A stretch of DNA of 64,000 nt from Alentia gelatinosa (GCA_950022655.1 OX465580.1:94692797-94756796); one strand, 5' to 3'; positions 28,501 through 43,500 are shown, counted from the first letter of the stretch. Notes: a model not told the origin generated them from the sequence alone. Program-made: numbers and translations.

Positions 28501-31500
28501 GGGTTCTAAGAGACAGTCTGTATTTCTGAATGGGTCTTTCAGGCACAAAACTTGCTTTTGCTGTGACCTTTTTTTATAAATTCTTTGGGACCTCCTAGGT
28601 TTAGTTTATTTCATAATGCTCCAGACCCTCTCCTGTACCTAGGCATGGGATTTCCCGATTCACCCCCAATCCCCCAGAATTCGGACCTCTTGACTCCCAA
28701 GTTCATTGTAAATCCGATAGATAATTGCGGGGTATTGGTGTCAAAACAAAAAATGTTGTTGCGTACCTCATTATAGAAAGGGACAAAGTACCATTGCCGA
28801 TATGGGCGCTGTTCTTGCACCGCCAAGCGTAAAAGATGACAAAAGAAAAAGAAGCCATTTAGACTATTAGCTGACGCCACAAATTCGCTTAGAATAGCTG
28901 AAAATGAAGGCCTTTCAACCTCCAACACTTTTCCCTTATTTCACAATTCCAAATCACATGTCTGCATACTTGATATCGCTTAGATGATATAAAATACCAG
29001 ACCCTATGCAATAATTATTATGTTAATGCGGTAACAACGGTTGCCTATTTCACATAATGAACCAGGCCTTCTGCATAATCGTTTTTGTCTATATGGGGCC
29101 GTGACTGATTGTTGTTGGTGACGTCAGTCTAACGAAGCCTGCTTTCCCTCACCGCTCGTTTCTGATCTGACAACGTATACCAAAATGTGATAACCTACCT
29201 GCTTACCATTCCATTGCCACCTTCATACCGCTATGATTAGTTTGAAGAAAGAAAAGTCAGATTTCTATTCCAGATCTTTACATGAAGGTGATATATGTGT
29301 GTAATATTGGGGTACGTATGCTTGTCATGGCCCCTGCTATAGTGACTTGTTTCCTTTGACAATTTGCGAATGCAAACTAAAATGGAACTCGATCTTTGAT
29401 TCAAACTCATGTCCAACTCGCCCACTCAAGCAGAACATTATGATAGTATTTTGTTTCTTGTAATTATTATCTAAATTCTTTACCTTTTATTATGTTAGTA
29501 ATATAGGTGAATAACTGGTCCCAATGACTTAATCCATTCAAAGCTATAGTGCCTCTTTTTTTTCTATCGTGCGTATAAATATATAACAGAAGATAAGAAT
29601 GTTCGAATACCAGCCGATCCCTATTCAATGGCTCGCAAACGTTTCCCTGAATATATTTGTTTTAGTAAAACAAGTTTCCCAACACTTGTTCGGACACAAT
29701 TATTTAATCCACTGTAATGTCTACGTAGAAGTCCCGTCGCCAGAGTTACTCTCGTGAATGGCAGTGGTTAATGAGTATGTGAAGGTGTCCCCTGCTAACG
29801 TTGCAGGTGTGGACGCGGACGCGGCGCGCATGGAAGAGGAGCAGAACATGTTACGGGACGCCAACCAGGCGCTCAGCTGCGTCACTTCCGGTGAGGAACT
29901 CAAGGAATTGATCCATCCCAAGACTGGCGCCACCGCGTTGCACATCGCCGCCGCCAAGGGCTACATCAAGGTCATGAAGTAAGTAACGCCCTCTCCCCCT
30001 TCTGAGAGAAGCAATTCCAATAAAAACCAAACTGCTGTGTCAATTCTTCCCTAATAAGTGGCGGTATATATCCTTAGGAAGAACAGTAGAGCTCCGCAAT
30101 TGGGATACCCCTCTGTTCCGGACAAAAGTGGTTATGTCGGAGTCCGCATAATGCAGTAAACAGGTCTAAGTTTGCCAAGAAATGACGGAATTCCGATTTG
30201 TCCTTCACACCGACAGCACCCTCAGTGTTAGAGTTTAGTTTCAGGTTTCTCTCTCTTCAAATACTAAAAGTCACAGCGTAATCCATAGAAATTAGAATAA
30301 ATAGAGATTCATAGTCATTCCGTTCCTACATAATGTTATACAATGCTCCTGTTTTTTAACGGGTTTTAGATTTCCGATTTTCCCCTCAGTCACGACTTCC
30401 ATCCTTGAGTAAAGTAACCATTACTTGGGGTTTCCCATCCAGGGTTTAGGTGCTTTTGGTTGCGGGGTTACCCCTAAAGGGGCACCCTGCAGGCGGGGTT
30501 ATACTCTAGGTGTTTTAAGGTTTTAACAATGGATTTTGATTGATTTCGTTGGGGTTTTGTTCAAGACATTTCCACAACATATCTTGAGCTCTTATATCGT
30601 TTGATGCTGTACCTACGCTCTTGATATATGTGCCCCCTACCTTCAATAAAAACGTCTCGTTGCATAGCATATGTATTGCTCAATCTTAAATTGGTTATTT
30701 CAAATGCATATGAATAAACCAGAATAAAAGGGAAACAGAAGTGGAGAGTGTTAAGTGGACAGTGTTAGGGGATAACTCTGTTATCTATAGTCTGCCATGA
30801 ACTGTGCTAAAATCTATGATGCAAAGATGTGTTCGCTTGTTCTATCCTGACACCTGCGACGCATGTTACAGGAAGTAAGACTAGGAGATATCAGAGACGT
30901 GCAGAGTAGATTCCAGAGTAGATTCCAGCTGGCAGACCTGTGCTCTGTTCTATTATACAATTAAGGTGGGCACTATATGAGAGAAGTGCGGTTCGGTACA
31001 ACACGATCAGATTGATATGGTTACGTGGAATCTAGATCCGGGCCCGTATATCTGGGCTCAGTGATTTGGTTGATTAGTTCTCTACGCCACACCTGGGGTC
31101 GTAGTGTCAATGTCTGAAGTGGCCTCACCAGAGAAGCCGTCGCCTGATAGCGCGTGTCACAACACACGCAGGGTAGCCCGCTCTTTGTACCCAGGCGAGG
31201 TGTGAACATTTCCAGAATATGTTTATTAAATAGCGATACAGTCCCCTGTTTTGACTGGAGACTACCACCACAGAGTACTGATTATTGTACAGATGAGGCA
31301 AGGATATAAAGGAAAGGATTGTTGATTTTTAAAAAAATAGATTGACAGAATTTTACGACAGAAATAATATATATACAGTAGATCCCGACACAGTGCCCGT
31401 GTTGCGGAGTACCTCAACGCCCTTAACGGGGTGCCTCAGTAGAAAGTCATGCTTAGGCATCCCACAAATAACATATTATCGTCGTAATATCACATTGAAT

Positions 31501-34500
31501 GCCATCGTTTAAAAAATAGAGAATGAAATATTCCCCACTTCCTAACCTAAATTTACACGTATCTATACAAAACAGACCAACACAAACTATTGCTTTGGAT
31601 ACATCGTGTAGGAAGTATTCCTTGCTTTCTCAGTGTGGTACTCGTGGCCTATCCTGATGATGTAACTTATGTGAAATGCCCAGGAGTTGTTTAGGCCAAC
31701 TGGAGAACATAAAATGTGTTGTGGTACCTGCTGACGCTGCATGTACAGTCTCTATCGGTATTCCATGAATTGTTTTCCTACAAAAAAATTAGCATAACTG
31801 TTGTTTCTGGTCAATTTCCAACAAGAAATAATTGGTGGTTTAGAATATATTCTGTGCACTATACTTCAAACTGCGAATGTCTGAGATATTAGCTTCATAT
31901 CAAAGCTGTTTGTCATTTTGCAGGGATTGGCGGTATGATCATATTTGAGACATGCTTAATACTTGGTTACCCTGTATGGAATCTGTAGTCATCGACGAAC
32001 GTGCTGCGATATTATGGCTAGATGACCTATTACCTAAGACCAGCGAGTATTAGTAGGGGAGAAGACTATGGAGGGCAGTCAAGGGTTAATGGCAAGAGTG
32101 AATTGTGCTATGGTGAAGTTTGATGAGATACGGTGTAATTACTCAGTCATCTTTTCTTAAATCTGGTTGTTTCCATTGGTGTACAAAACGACATATCTAT
32201 TTCACTGTTATATAAACCATTCATTCAAAGAAGGTACGTACGAGTACCGACACAAATAATGATTAAACATATCTGTAGTAGTTAGCTTATAACATGATGG
32301 CACGATTGTTCATAGCTGTTAATGGTTTATTTTGATGAAACAGTTATCTCTATCAAATTAATCTGCTAATTCTATGAAAGAAACTAATCGTATCATTTCC
32401 TAAATCAGAGTTTAACGTACATTTTCTATTTAGAAATGGAACTTGATGCAGCCATATGCTATTTCATAAATGAAACTACTATTTACGTTCACTTTAACTA
32501 ATTATGGAAAGTATGACATATTGAATACTAAAGTTGTTGTTTTTTTACCTAAAGTTTGCGATAAATCATAGAATTCTAAAGTTTGCAATAGAACATGTTT
32601 CATCGTTAGATATTATATATTATCATTTGCAATGAATTGCAAGCAATTACGATATAGATATTTCCTTAGGATTCCATGGTTTTCTGATATTTAATTGCTT
32701 TCTCTCCCTGCTATATAGCATCTTGGTGCAAGCTGGGGCATCGTTGAACAAGCAGGACCTTGACGGCTGGACACCGCTGCATGCAGCGGCTCACTGGGGC
32801 CAGGAGGACGCGTCAAGGTTCCTCGTAGAACAAATATGCGACATGGAAGTTAGGAATTCTGCGGTAGGTACCTAATGTAAAAAAAAAACCACCTCTGAAT
32901 GCACACATTCTATGTTATTTGGGTTTGGAACCTTCGCAGCCCAAGGATACCACAAGGAATTCTATCAGTTTGGTTATAGTTTGTAGTGTCTGCATGTTCC
33001 GAAGGGGGAGGAATAAAGATAATGGAGGTATTAACTATCATCTGACAACAACCTTTCAGTGTCCATGATGTTCATCACGGAGCGCAAATGTATGTTTGCA
33101 GAAGTTCCTGGTTCTTGATTTCGTTTTATATTAAGTTAAATAAGCAGATTTTTTTCATAATTGACATAATAAGTAGTAAGTGTATAATAAGCCCGTTCAA
33201 TTTATTTGTAAGGTTTTGAAAATATCTAGATGATTATGTTCGTTTAAATGAAAATACATGAAATAAGGGCGAATTTGTATTGCGTCGATACACATATTTG
33301 CATTTTCAGCTAAAGGTCGACAAAATGTTGTGTCTTTCAGGGTCAGACAGCTATTGATGTAGCAGACGCAGATCTTCAATTATACCTCGAAGAACTGAAA
33401 AAGAATCAAGCAACAGTGAGTTGATGACCAGTTAATGTTAAAAATACCATTTTATTTCTAGATATCTGCAAATTATCCAGCGAAAATTATAAATCAGCAT
33501 AGAGTAATTTCGCAACACTCTGAAAGCTATCTTCGAAATGTGTACACCCAAAAAGACAAATGAATGTATGTGTTAGTGTTGATTTAAAAAAACCTTTGCT
33601 GGAAAAAATACAACATAAATAGATTGAATAGGGTACATTTTATTTATATGTTGTTTCTTCAACTTCTTTCAACAGCTCAAAAAAGACAGAGAAAATCAAG
33701 AAAAAGACGTCATATTGCAACGACAAGGAGTGCCTCCAATGAAACGAAGGTACGTAGAAAAGCTATTCCCTAGGAACTTTATTGTTGCGTCTATACAAGG
33801 GGGTAAACATCTAAGAGTTGAAAACCGCATAAAGAATGGGGACCATGAACAGGGAGTGCAGTCTCTTTGGGTAGAACAGCCTCGATGGTTTTATACTACA
33901 CTTACCAACATCATACACTTCTGCGGTCCTCCCACTAGGGCCCTTTCTTCATCGCCATTGATGACTTTATTCCGAAAAAGCTCTTCGTTCTAAAGAAAAA
34001 AGTGTTTCAAAGTGGTCGAAAGGACTTTTTCGGAATAAGAATGGTATATACATATGTGTAGGCAGACCTTCATGCTGTTAGGCCACTAAGCACTGTCGAT
34101 ATTCTTAACGCTGTGAGAGTGGTTCTTCATAACCTCTTATCATCCTCAGTCACAACAACAGCATGGCTTTGAGACTACGGTGCATGCTCACGAACGATTG
34201 TTTGGCTTTTTAATTATTGAAAGGATAAAAATTCACACAAAAAGTTCACAAAACGAGATCCTGCTATTCTTTTAACCCTGATTAGTCATAATACAGCCTC
34301 AGTGGGTTATTTACTTAGGTTGTTTTCCTCGTTTCATTGTGTAACACGAACAACAGCTCATATTGTAAGAGACCTGTGAGACCAATAGCGTCATTCGACT
34401 ATGAACTATAAGGTATCCTATCTGTACAGTATTACCATATTATCTCCTTACAATTACAAGGGAGCAAGTGCTCAGCCCGAAAGAAAATCCCCCACCCCCA

Positions 34501-37500
34501 ACCTCCGTGTGGTCGATATCTCATAGCGAATGTCCCCTTCGGATGATAATTGTCATGGGATGGGGGGATATATAGCCGTATCCATGTAGGACAGTACCCG
34601 TGTTCTCCGCCACTATTTAAGCTTCAGCATTACATTTTTCTGGTTATTTCTTGTTTTCCGATTGTTTCTTATAGTGTACTTAATTTTCCTCATAGTCAAA
34701 AGAGAGAGTGGAGATAGTAGGAATCCGAAATATTCTGGTATTTTCCCTGGACTTTACTGGCATCTCTGCAATACCTAAAAATAGCAAGATCATATTTTCC
34801 GTCAAGTTACGATGCCTGGATATTAGTGCTTACCATGCTCCTCTGTCAAATCATAATATCCTCTCATTTCCAATTATAGACCAATGTCATCTCTGTAAAT
34901 GAAGCTGATGCCATCATGACTTATTTTGGTTCCCTTTCTCCAATTTACTTAATGTTAGCATTAAGGTCACCGATTGTTTGAAATGTATCCTTGGATCAGT
35001 TGAAAAGTTAACAAAAAAATAAGGATACCTCGTTAGGTATATGTGTAGTTCTTAAGATAACATTGTCATATTTCTGGGAATACACGGACTTTAAATATTC
35101 CTCGTGTTATAAGCCAAACTCAGTATGGTTAACCACAATGGATGATGGCCGATAGAAAAAGCCTCAGAATGAGGTCTTTAAATTGGGATACCAGTTTTCA
35201 GGTTTCCCCCGGCTCTAGATATGATAATCATGCAGCATTTCTAATACTTTACAACCACCCCCCCCCCCCCCCCCCTTCTTTTTTTCTTATAAAACAAAGG
35301 CCCTACTAAGCTGACTGTCCCTGACTTCATCCCTGCCAGCACCCAAAACACCCTCCAGCCGTCAGTGTATTTCAGTTTCCTGCAGCTCTAAGCAATTTTC
35401 CCAGAATAAGGCTGATCATATTGTGCGCCATAGCTGCCGGAAGAAATCTCCGCACAGACTATCTGTTACAATTATCAGTATTTATCACGAAGGCACCTCA
35501 CGAACGCGAAGGTGGTGCGTCTTTTTGTAAGGTCTCATCAGCATCTCTGTTAGTTTTTTTGTGTTTTTTTAAAGCGAATCGTAAAATGATGAAGTAGTGG
35601 GGAAACGTCGCTTTGTAATCCTATGTGTGTTCGATGTTTGTCATTCTCTTGTGTTGCAGCACTGACAAGTGGGAGAATGTAGAGCTAGACCTCAGCATAT
35701 CAGATATTTACAACAGAAACGATGTGTAAGTCCAGAAGGCCTTTCGTATAGCACTTCCATTAGCATAACCGCCGTGAACTCCAGCATCCTCATCGGTTTT
35801 TGTCCGTATTTGGCGAGAAGCATCACAAAAAAGAGAACAGGGCGCAGTTTTGTGATGGTTGTTTAAGCAGTTTTCTTTTCTAGTGTTACACTCCACACTA
35901 ATATCTGCCACTCCCTAGAATCCCACCCTTTTTTCTATATTTGATTTTTGAATACCCTATCTATTTTGAAAATATTCATGGAGATTTGTACCCCCCCCCC
36001 CCCTTACTCATTGAGTGTTTGTAATGTATGAATTGAGGTGGTTGTGATGAGAAAGACCAAAGGATGCCTGACTACCGCCAATGCATGCAGCTTTGGGGAG
36101 GGGCTTCCAGCTTGGAAAAATCGTCGCAAAATTAATATTCATTTAAAAAATAAATAAATCCAGAAGGATGGTTAGCATGCATGCTCCATAAATTACCCTT
36201 AAAGGGCCAACCGGCTGTATTTTCGGTGATTTTCCCTATGGCATTTGTTTCTGCCTTTTCGGTACCGCATATGCGCATTCCTTCAGGACTTTTTTAAGGA
36301 TTAATTAATCTCTTCATATAAAGTTACATAACACTACAAATAACTAACCCAAGTATGTACTAACCCTTGTGTTAACTCGTTTGTATTTCATAGTCTGTTA
36401 AATTTTAAGGGATGTCGTAGGCAGTTACTAGGAGTGAGAGTGACGTTTGTTCACTTTGTCAGGGTGTGCTTTCAATGCTAGTTAGTGTGAATAATAAAGA
36501 TTGTGTTTTATTAACTAAACGTTACATCCGCAGTTTGTATGAGGGCATCACCCGAAAAAAAAGATTAGTGATCACATGCATCAGTCCTTCACCATCTCAT
36601 ATGGACGCATTCTTTCAAATAATCAACAAGCAGTTCAGTGAAGCTTTCATATAGGATTTCTGCTCATAGAGAAAAATACACTTTTGCACACTAGCTATCT
36701 ATGTTTGCTGTAATGATGTATCACTAGTAAAATCAAGGCAAATATGATTAACTTTTAATCTGGGAGCATTACCTGTAAGATTTCTGTAATACAAATGTTT
36801 AATTTCAGTGTTACCTTTCCCACTCCTCACTACCAGAAGTCATCGTTACCTCGTCACGTGCGTTCGTAGTAATCATCCGGTAGATTTCGTACAGTTTGTT
36901 TGCCCCTACCCGACCGTAGCTGTGAGTGTTATGTGAGCGCCCTGCTGTGAACACCCGTGGAGACCCTACTCGTCTCGGTCGTCGTCAGGCACATTGTTCC
37001 CTCTCATCCTCAAGAGCCCACTCCCCCCACCCTGGGCATCACTGCCCGCAGGCACCGCCTTTCGCCCCATTTTTACCTGGGTCGTTGTCTGATTCCACAG
37101 GAGCTCGGTGACGCGCATGAGCGGCGACCAGCGCGAGAAAGTAGGTCAGAAGAACGCCGAGGAGGAACGCGAGATCCGCCAAAAGGCGCTGGACGAGAAG
37201 GAGGAGGAGAAACGTAGCGAGTCGTCTGCCGACGAGACGTCCACCTCCGACTCGGAGACAGGTTTGTACGGCCAGCCCGCCAGCCAGCCTTCTCCCGCAC
37301 ACCCACTCCCACACCCACACCCGTGTCCAGCGATGCAGGTTTCCGAAAAATGGCGGAATTGCGATAGTTCATCTACATCGTCAACACTCGCAGTGTTAGA
37401 ATATATATCGATTCAGAACCATTCTGTGCCAATATAATATTATTAAATGATTCTTTTTTATCAACGCTTTGAATTTCCGATTTTAGCCTCAGTCCCAACT

Positions 37501-40500
37501 TTCATCCCTGCGTGTCGACATTGTGTAACAATGTTGACTTTACCCACTCATATGAGTGATTATTCCTTATCAATACATCTGAAACCACTAAACTGTGACC
37601 ATTCGAACATTAAGAAGATGTGATGTTAGATTTAGAGGAAATGCGCCGAGGTATTGAATTAGTCCCCCCCCCCCCCCCCCACCCTTTTTTTTTTTAGAGA
37701 AGGTAAGAAATCATCGTTGCGTCGAACCTGATTTGGAAGATACAAACAAGTGTCAGTAATATGCAGAGAACAATAGCCTATTAAACCTTAAAAATGGACG
37801 AATGCAAATAAATGATTTTAAATTTGTTCGAATACGAAGTACAATTCTGATAGTAGGGAGATAAATTGATTTATTCATTGAAGCATGCTATATCTGGGTC
37901 GTTTGATTAATACGAAAACAAATATTGGGGTAATAGTTTCCTCGGGAGAAAATGGATTTTTAGGACGTCCGTTATCTATTTTGGGAATCTATTTAGGTGT
38001 AGATAAGGTCTATTTTGCATCGTAACTGTTTACCTATCACTCCATCTAGATGGTTGTAAATGTCCCAAGTTTTTCAACCTCTTCCACTTAGATCTAGAAA
38101 ATAACCTTTGTGTCTGTCTTGCATGCTGGACTATCAAATGTCAGAATTAACCGAATACATGTACTTGACTATATTAACGATAACTGAAAAAATAGTAATT
38201 CCAAATTGGAAGTAAAGAAATTGACAAAAAAAAATTATTCCTGGCACCTTATCATTATTATTATTATTATTATTATAAAATTTATAAAAATCAAATGGAA
38301 TAACTTTCGAAGTAAAAATTTATGCTTGTAACTTAACGACTGTACTTATCGTCAATGGGTGTCCGTTCTTCTTTCGAAAAGCTTGCTCGGAAATGTTTGA
38401 ACTGCTGTTCTCCTTGGATGGTAACCCCATACCTACTTTTCCGGTATTAGTAATAGCTAGGGTAAAGTTGTGAATAAAATGAAAATGCCCTACTCAGTAA
38501 CTCGGGACCGAGATAGGCCTCGAAATTAACGTGGAAGAAATGCATGCTTACTCAAGTCTTTTTAACTCTGCATGGTTATCTGACATGGAAAGAAAAAATG
38601 GAAAAAATATTCGTAAAAGGGAAATAAAATTATCTTGCAATATTTATATATGACCGTAAGTTAAGTTTCCCCCACCCCAGCCCCATTTTCCGAATTGTAT
38701 GTTCCTCATGCCTTCCGTTCCTGCATGACATGTCAGTGCATGGTGTTGTTTGGTTATTTACTAGGCGCAATTTTTGTATATTTCAGAAGAAAACTATGTT
38801 GTTTTTGTACCCGCAGAGAAACAAAATGAAATCAACCGACAGACTTCAGTTCCTAAACGAACAGAGGTGAGTTTTATAGCTAAGTGAGATACTGCTTATT
38901 TGATTCGAATGGGGCCATTTGTATTGGTCTATCCCATTCGTTTTTGGTGATCGTGGCTGCAATTATTTATCTTAAAACTGGGCCCCATCGTTTCGTTTAT
39001 TCAAGCGTGAATTTTCCTCTTCAGTCCCCCAACAGAAAAAAAGTCATGGATATAAGTGCCAACGCCATTCTGTCCCAACTGTGAAACCTCAAGTACATAA
39101 TGCAGTGCTTTCTAACCCGAGAAACAGGAAATTTAATTGATTTCTATCAAATGAAAATGGAAAAAAGGGGCGGAGACAAAATGCTAACATTGACCTTCCT
39201 CCAATACTCTACAATTTCTCCTGCATGCTTCCCGGTTTTCAAAATCGTTCGGGTGGGGAATAGCGCTTTGATCTTTGTCCTATTGTCTTACACGACCTGT
39301 GTGTGTGGAGAGCAAGAGAGTGGGGGTGTCTTGTGATTGGCCAGCTTTATTAACCCACGTGTCCGCTGGGGCCTTAGCTCTTACCCTGTTGCACTTCTCT
39401 TCCGTACCTCTAAATCAAGGAACCTGTGGCTACCTCCTCGGAGCCGTCGACGCGGCCAGAGGACTCGCCCACGGCGGATGACAAAGAGAAGGCGGAGATC
39501 AAACCGCCGCCTTTACGCGCGCTCTCCACGCCACGCATCCAGGACGTGGGGGTGGCGGAGAGGCCGCGCAGCCAAGCCGAGGCCGAGGCCGAGGCCGATA
39601 AGGAGAACGAGCACGCCGCCGACCAGCCGCCGGCCCGGTCTGAGGTCGTCATGAGGCGCGACGTGGAGCAGCTCAAACCCAAGGAGCAGAACCAAGACGA
39701 GCTCAACGAGGAGGTGACCGAGGTAAATGCCGTCGCCAGGGAGGAGCAGCTGCTGCACACTCCGTGGCCGCTGTGTATTAGTATTTCCCCATGTCGCTGG
39801 GTCCACCACCACTACATGTTCACCAGCTGCAGTAGCGCACAGACCCGGGTCGCCCCTGGCTTGGACTGTCGACTGTGACTGGGTCTCATCCTAGTAGATG
39901 GCGATGTCCTAGTGCATGAAAAAAAAATATTGAAAAGAAACACAAAACAAAACGCAACCATCCTCCGCCCGTGGTTGATTCCCGGTCCTATTTATTGCAT
40001 GAGACTAGCAAACCTAACTACCGTGGTAGCGATCTACGGCGTGAACGAATACTAAAATTAATCCCCCCATCAAAAGGAAAATTCTAGCTCATGCTTGTCA
40101 TAGAGAATGCAAGGAAATTGGGAGGACATACGGAACGGAAAAGAAAGAGAGCTCCAAAATCCTCTTAATTGCATGCCGTGGAGGGCAGCCTGGATTTCCC
40201 AATATTGTTTTCACTGATCCAACTGAAATTGTTCTTCGGTCTTTTCTCAATGCTTCTTTAACCATAAATGATTCCACTAAAACAGCACATTGTAGTAGAT
40301 ATTCTGGTCATAGCAGGCACTGATAATGTGTCCACGCAGCATGCTCACGCACCACACTTTGGTGACCCCCTACCCCGTATATATTTGCACCTTCTCTGTA
40401 GTATGCCGCTAAGGTAATTCCGACAGCCTCCTTCGGCGCGACAAGTAACTTCATAATTTGGACTATTTGGGTAATCTCTGAAATCATTTAAACAGTTCGA

Positions 40501-43500
40501 TAGTTAGGTAAATATGTCATACAAGGATGTATTAACTTAATTAGCTATTCACTGGATATGATAAGTCTTTGCAAACTGATAAATAACAAAACCCAATTAA
40601 TAAAGGGAAACAAAATGCCATCCCTTTCACCATTGGTTACTACCAAATTCAATCAGTTGTAATATACGTTTGGAAAAGAGAACGGAATATAGCAAAATGT
40701 ATTCAGAAGTCTGCCAAACGTCAGTTGATGCCTTCTGGACTGTTATAACAAATTACACATTTAGAACTGCGATTCATATATGAGGCTAGGATAACGTCAT
40801 TTGTGAGGCTTGTCGGTGCTACCATTAGAGGGATTATATGTGGTCTGCATTCATGCTGTACTGTAAATAACAACGTAATCGTATACGGTCCTGTACTGCT
40901 GCCCCCACTGGGCTTTTCAAATGTACACTTTGCACAAATTTTACACCGCTTTAAATGTTGTGCTGCTGAATACGAAGTGAAGGATATGTTCTTTTGATTT
41001 TTTGTCCACAATTGGATTGTTCCAAGTTACCATTTGTCTTCGAAAAATATTGAAAATTAATTTTGATGAATTTGGAAGTAGTTACCTTTTTAAATGGGAA
41101 CATTTTCCACCAGCATTGGTGTCGTATGTGTATTTATAGCTTATTTTCTTTATAACTGAAGCTGATTTTCTTCCCTCCTTTCCACCAGCATTATTTTTTG
41201 TCTTGATATTTTTCTGATTCTTTTGTGTTTTTCTTTAAAATTTCAAATCTGAAACGACGTGTCTCTCCCTCCATCCATCTTGGATCCTACACTTCGTAGT
41301 CGCGCCGCTGTAAATGTCGTGGTGCATCAGCTTTCTGTATTTTACTTTGCAAGAAGGACAACCGGCTAACGAGCACCTACCCCAACAAATCCGTGCTTGG
41401 GCGGTCCCTCAGCCTGCCTGCTACCCGCCCGCCCTCTGGTGTCAGCCAGGTGAGTCTGCTGGGGGGCAGCAGCTCTGTCGTCCAAAACCAGGTGGCAGCA
41501 CTTAGCCACCTGGTTCGCGTTGGTTAGGACGACAGGTAGACCTCATGTACATACACACGCGCACACCCTCAGTCTGAATAGCTATTATTCACCTCTTCAT
41601 GCTCATTCACCATAAAATCTCAAATGAAATCTAACCAAATTTCTCAACGTTGAAAGTGTCATCCTTGAATATCCACAATCTCTTTACAATTTTTCGATTT
41701 TATTATAACCAATTAAGTGCGTGGTCAGACGATGTCTTCATCTTATGTATTTGAGGAAGTCACAGAATTTATTTGCACGATTAATCATTGGGTCTTAAAA
41801 ACAATCGGAAATCATGAATCAGTGAATCGAGCAAGCATAGCTATGAGAACAAAACTGAAGTATCACTTTAGACTCTTCGATACAATTCTTTTGAATACGC
41901 ATTTGGGAAAATGAAATCTAGTATATTTCCGCCTTTAACGTTACAAATGGTGTTCGCCGTTCCCTTTTTTCACAGTTATTTTCTGTCATTGCTTTTCACC
42001 CGTCAGTATCGTGTACATGTCCATACCTGTGTAGCATACGAGCCTGTGAAACATTAGTAACATGTTACTCGTTTTGAATACGTTATTTCGCATATTACAT
42101 TGCCTTCCATGCTTCAGCATGCCGGATAATACTAGCGTATTGACAGACTGGGGTGGCTAACATCCACCATGCGGATAGAGAAACCTTATCTTGTTTGATT
42201 TCATTTGATAGTTGGAAGAATCAGATTTGGGAATTATTATTTAACATGTTTGAAGGGACACAACCACAACACAGTGACAGCTACACTTCTCTGTCTGGTT
42301 CAGTTCTGTAGTAAAATTAGATAAAACTAAATTTTAATTACGTCTGGATTACAAAGCTAAAGCCTTCTGTCTTGGGAGTAAATATTCGTAGGACGAAACT
42401 TGCAAGGATACTAATTCTTTGTCAATTGCAAAAGAAAATATAAACGAATAAATCACCCTTTCCTGTCTATCTATATGAAGTACTGATGTAGGAATACACG
42501 TGTTTTGGTTATGTCCCGTTTCCCTCTGTTCAGATAATGTTTTCTCCAGCGGGGGATTTTTTCCCGTCAGTTTTTGATCTTGTTTAAAAACGAGCTGATT
42601 TGTATAACACCAGTTGACAATAGCGTGTTTAATACTCTCCTAACCAGCGAAATAGCTCCATAATAACAACAGAGGCACCGACCCCCATCAGGTCCGCTCC
42701 ACTCATCTCTACAACATGCGCCAATTTGTTACCTAATTAGGGGGAAATTAGCGAAAACCAAAGAAGATAAATTAAGATATTTGTGATAATTGAAATAAAC
42801 TATTCGGCTAGTATCCCTGATTTTTTTTTGTCTTCGAGTATTTGACAAAGCAAATGTGCTGACTTTCTTTGAATTTCTGATTTTCCCATGCCGACTTTTT
42901 ATCACTTATATTTGGCAAAACGGATCTATTTTTCCCATGATGGAAGTTTAACATTAAAGTGGCGTTGAGTGAGCATGGTAGCGTGTTATTGTGCGGGGTT
43001 GGTGCCTGGGTCGGCAGTCCATGGAAAGTGCTAAGGTACATACCAGGTACGCGCGCACATATGTACCGAGTACGTACCAGGGACATACTGAGGTATGGAC
43101 CAGGTATGTAGTTTCGTACGTGCCAAAAGTAGCCACCCCGCTGTGTTGGTTTGGTGTATGACGTTTTTTGTCCTGCATGATTCACAGGCGCCAGGCTTTA
43201 CTCCCAAATCCATCACTACATCCACCACCACCACTACCACAACCACCTCCACAAAGGCTGAGATAGACCCTGCTTCGTGGCGTGCAGGCCTGAGAAAAAC
43301 AGGCAGCTCGAGCGCCGTGCCCGACTCGGCCGTTAGCAAAGACAAAGACTTTGACAAACTGGCCCGGTCTGCGTCTAGTCCGTGGTTAGCGCCAGAGCGA
43401 CGACAGGAAGTAAGTGCTACTACCACCACCACCTCCACCAGCGGCCTCCTCCTCCTCATTTCTACGACTCTATACCACCGGGCAGATGTTTAATATTTAC

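Larger units (their letters stand above)
29979..32718 (+). other. Intron with repeat copies
   Basis: A 2.7-kb intron. It holds one copy of a ~220-bp dispersed repeat (30180-30405) and two partial ends of a short inverted-repeat element (30084-30160 and 31376-31440). The remainder is AT-rich with no further signal. Confidence 0.75.
33750..37100 (+). other. Introns around exon 7
   Basis: Two introns (33750-35659 and 35726-37100) flank the small exon 7. They hold a perfect 14-bp inverted repeat (33967-33980 with 34025-34038), a dispersed-repeat copy (34680-34775) and C-tracts at 35258-35275 and 35991-36003. No other coding signal is seen. Confidence 0.75.
37262..41353 (+). other. Introns around exons 9 and 10
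   Basis: These are introns 37262-38816, 38867-39419 and 39723-41353. The first starts with a dispersed-repeat copy (37347-37511), a 17-C tract and an ATT microsatellite (38253-38276). I see nothing notable in the other two. Confidence 0.75.
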
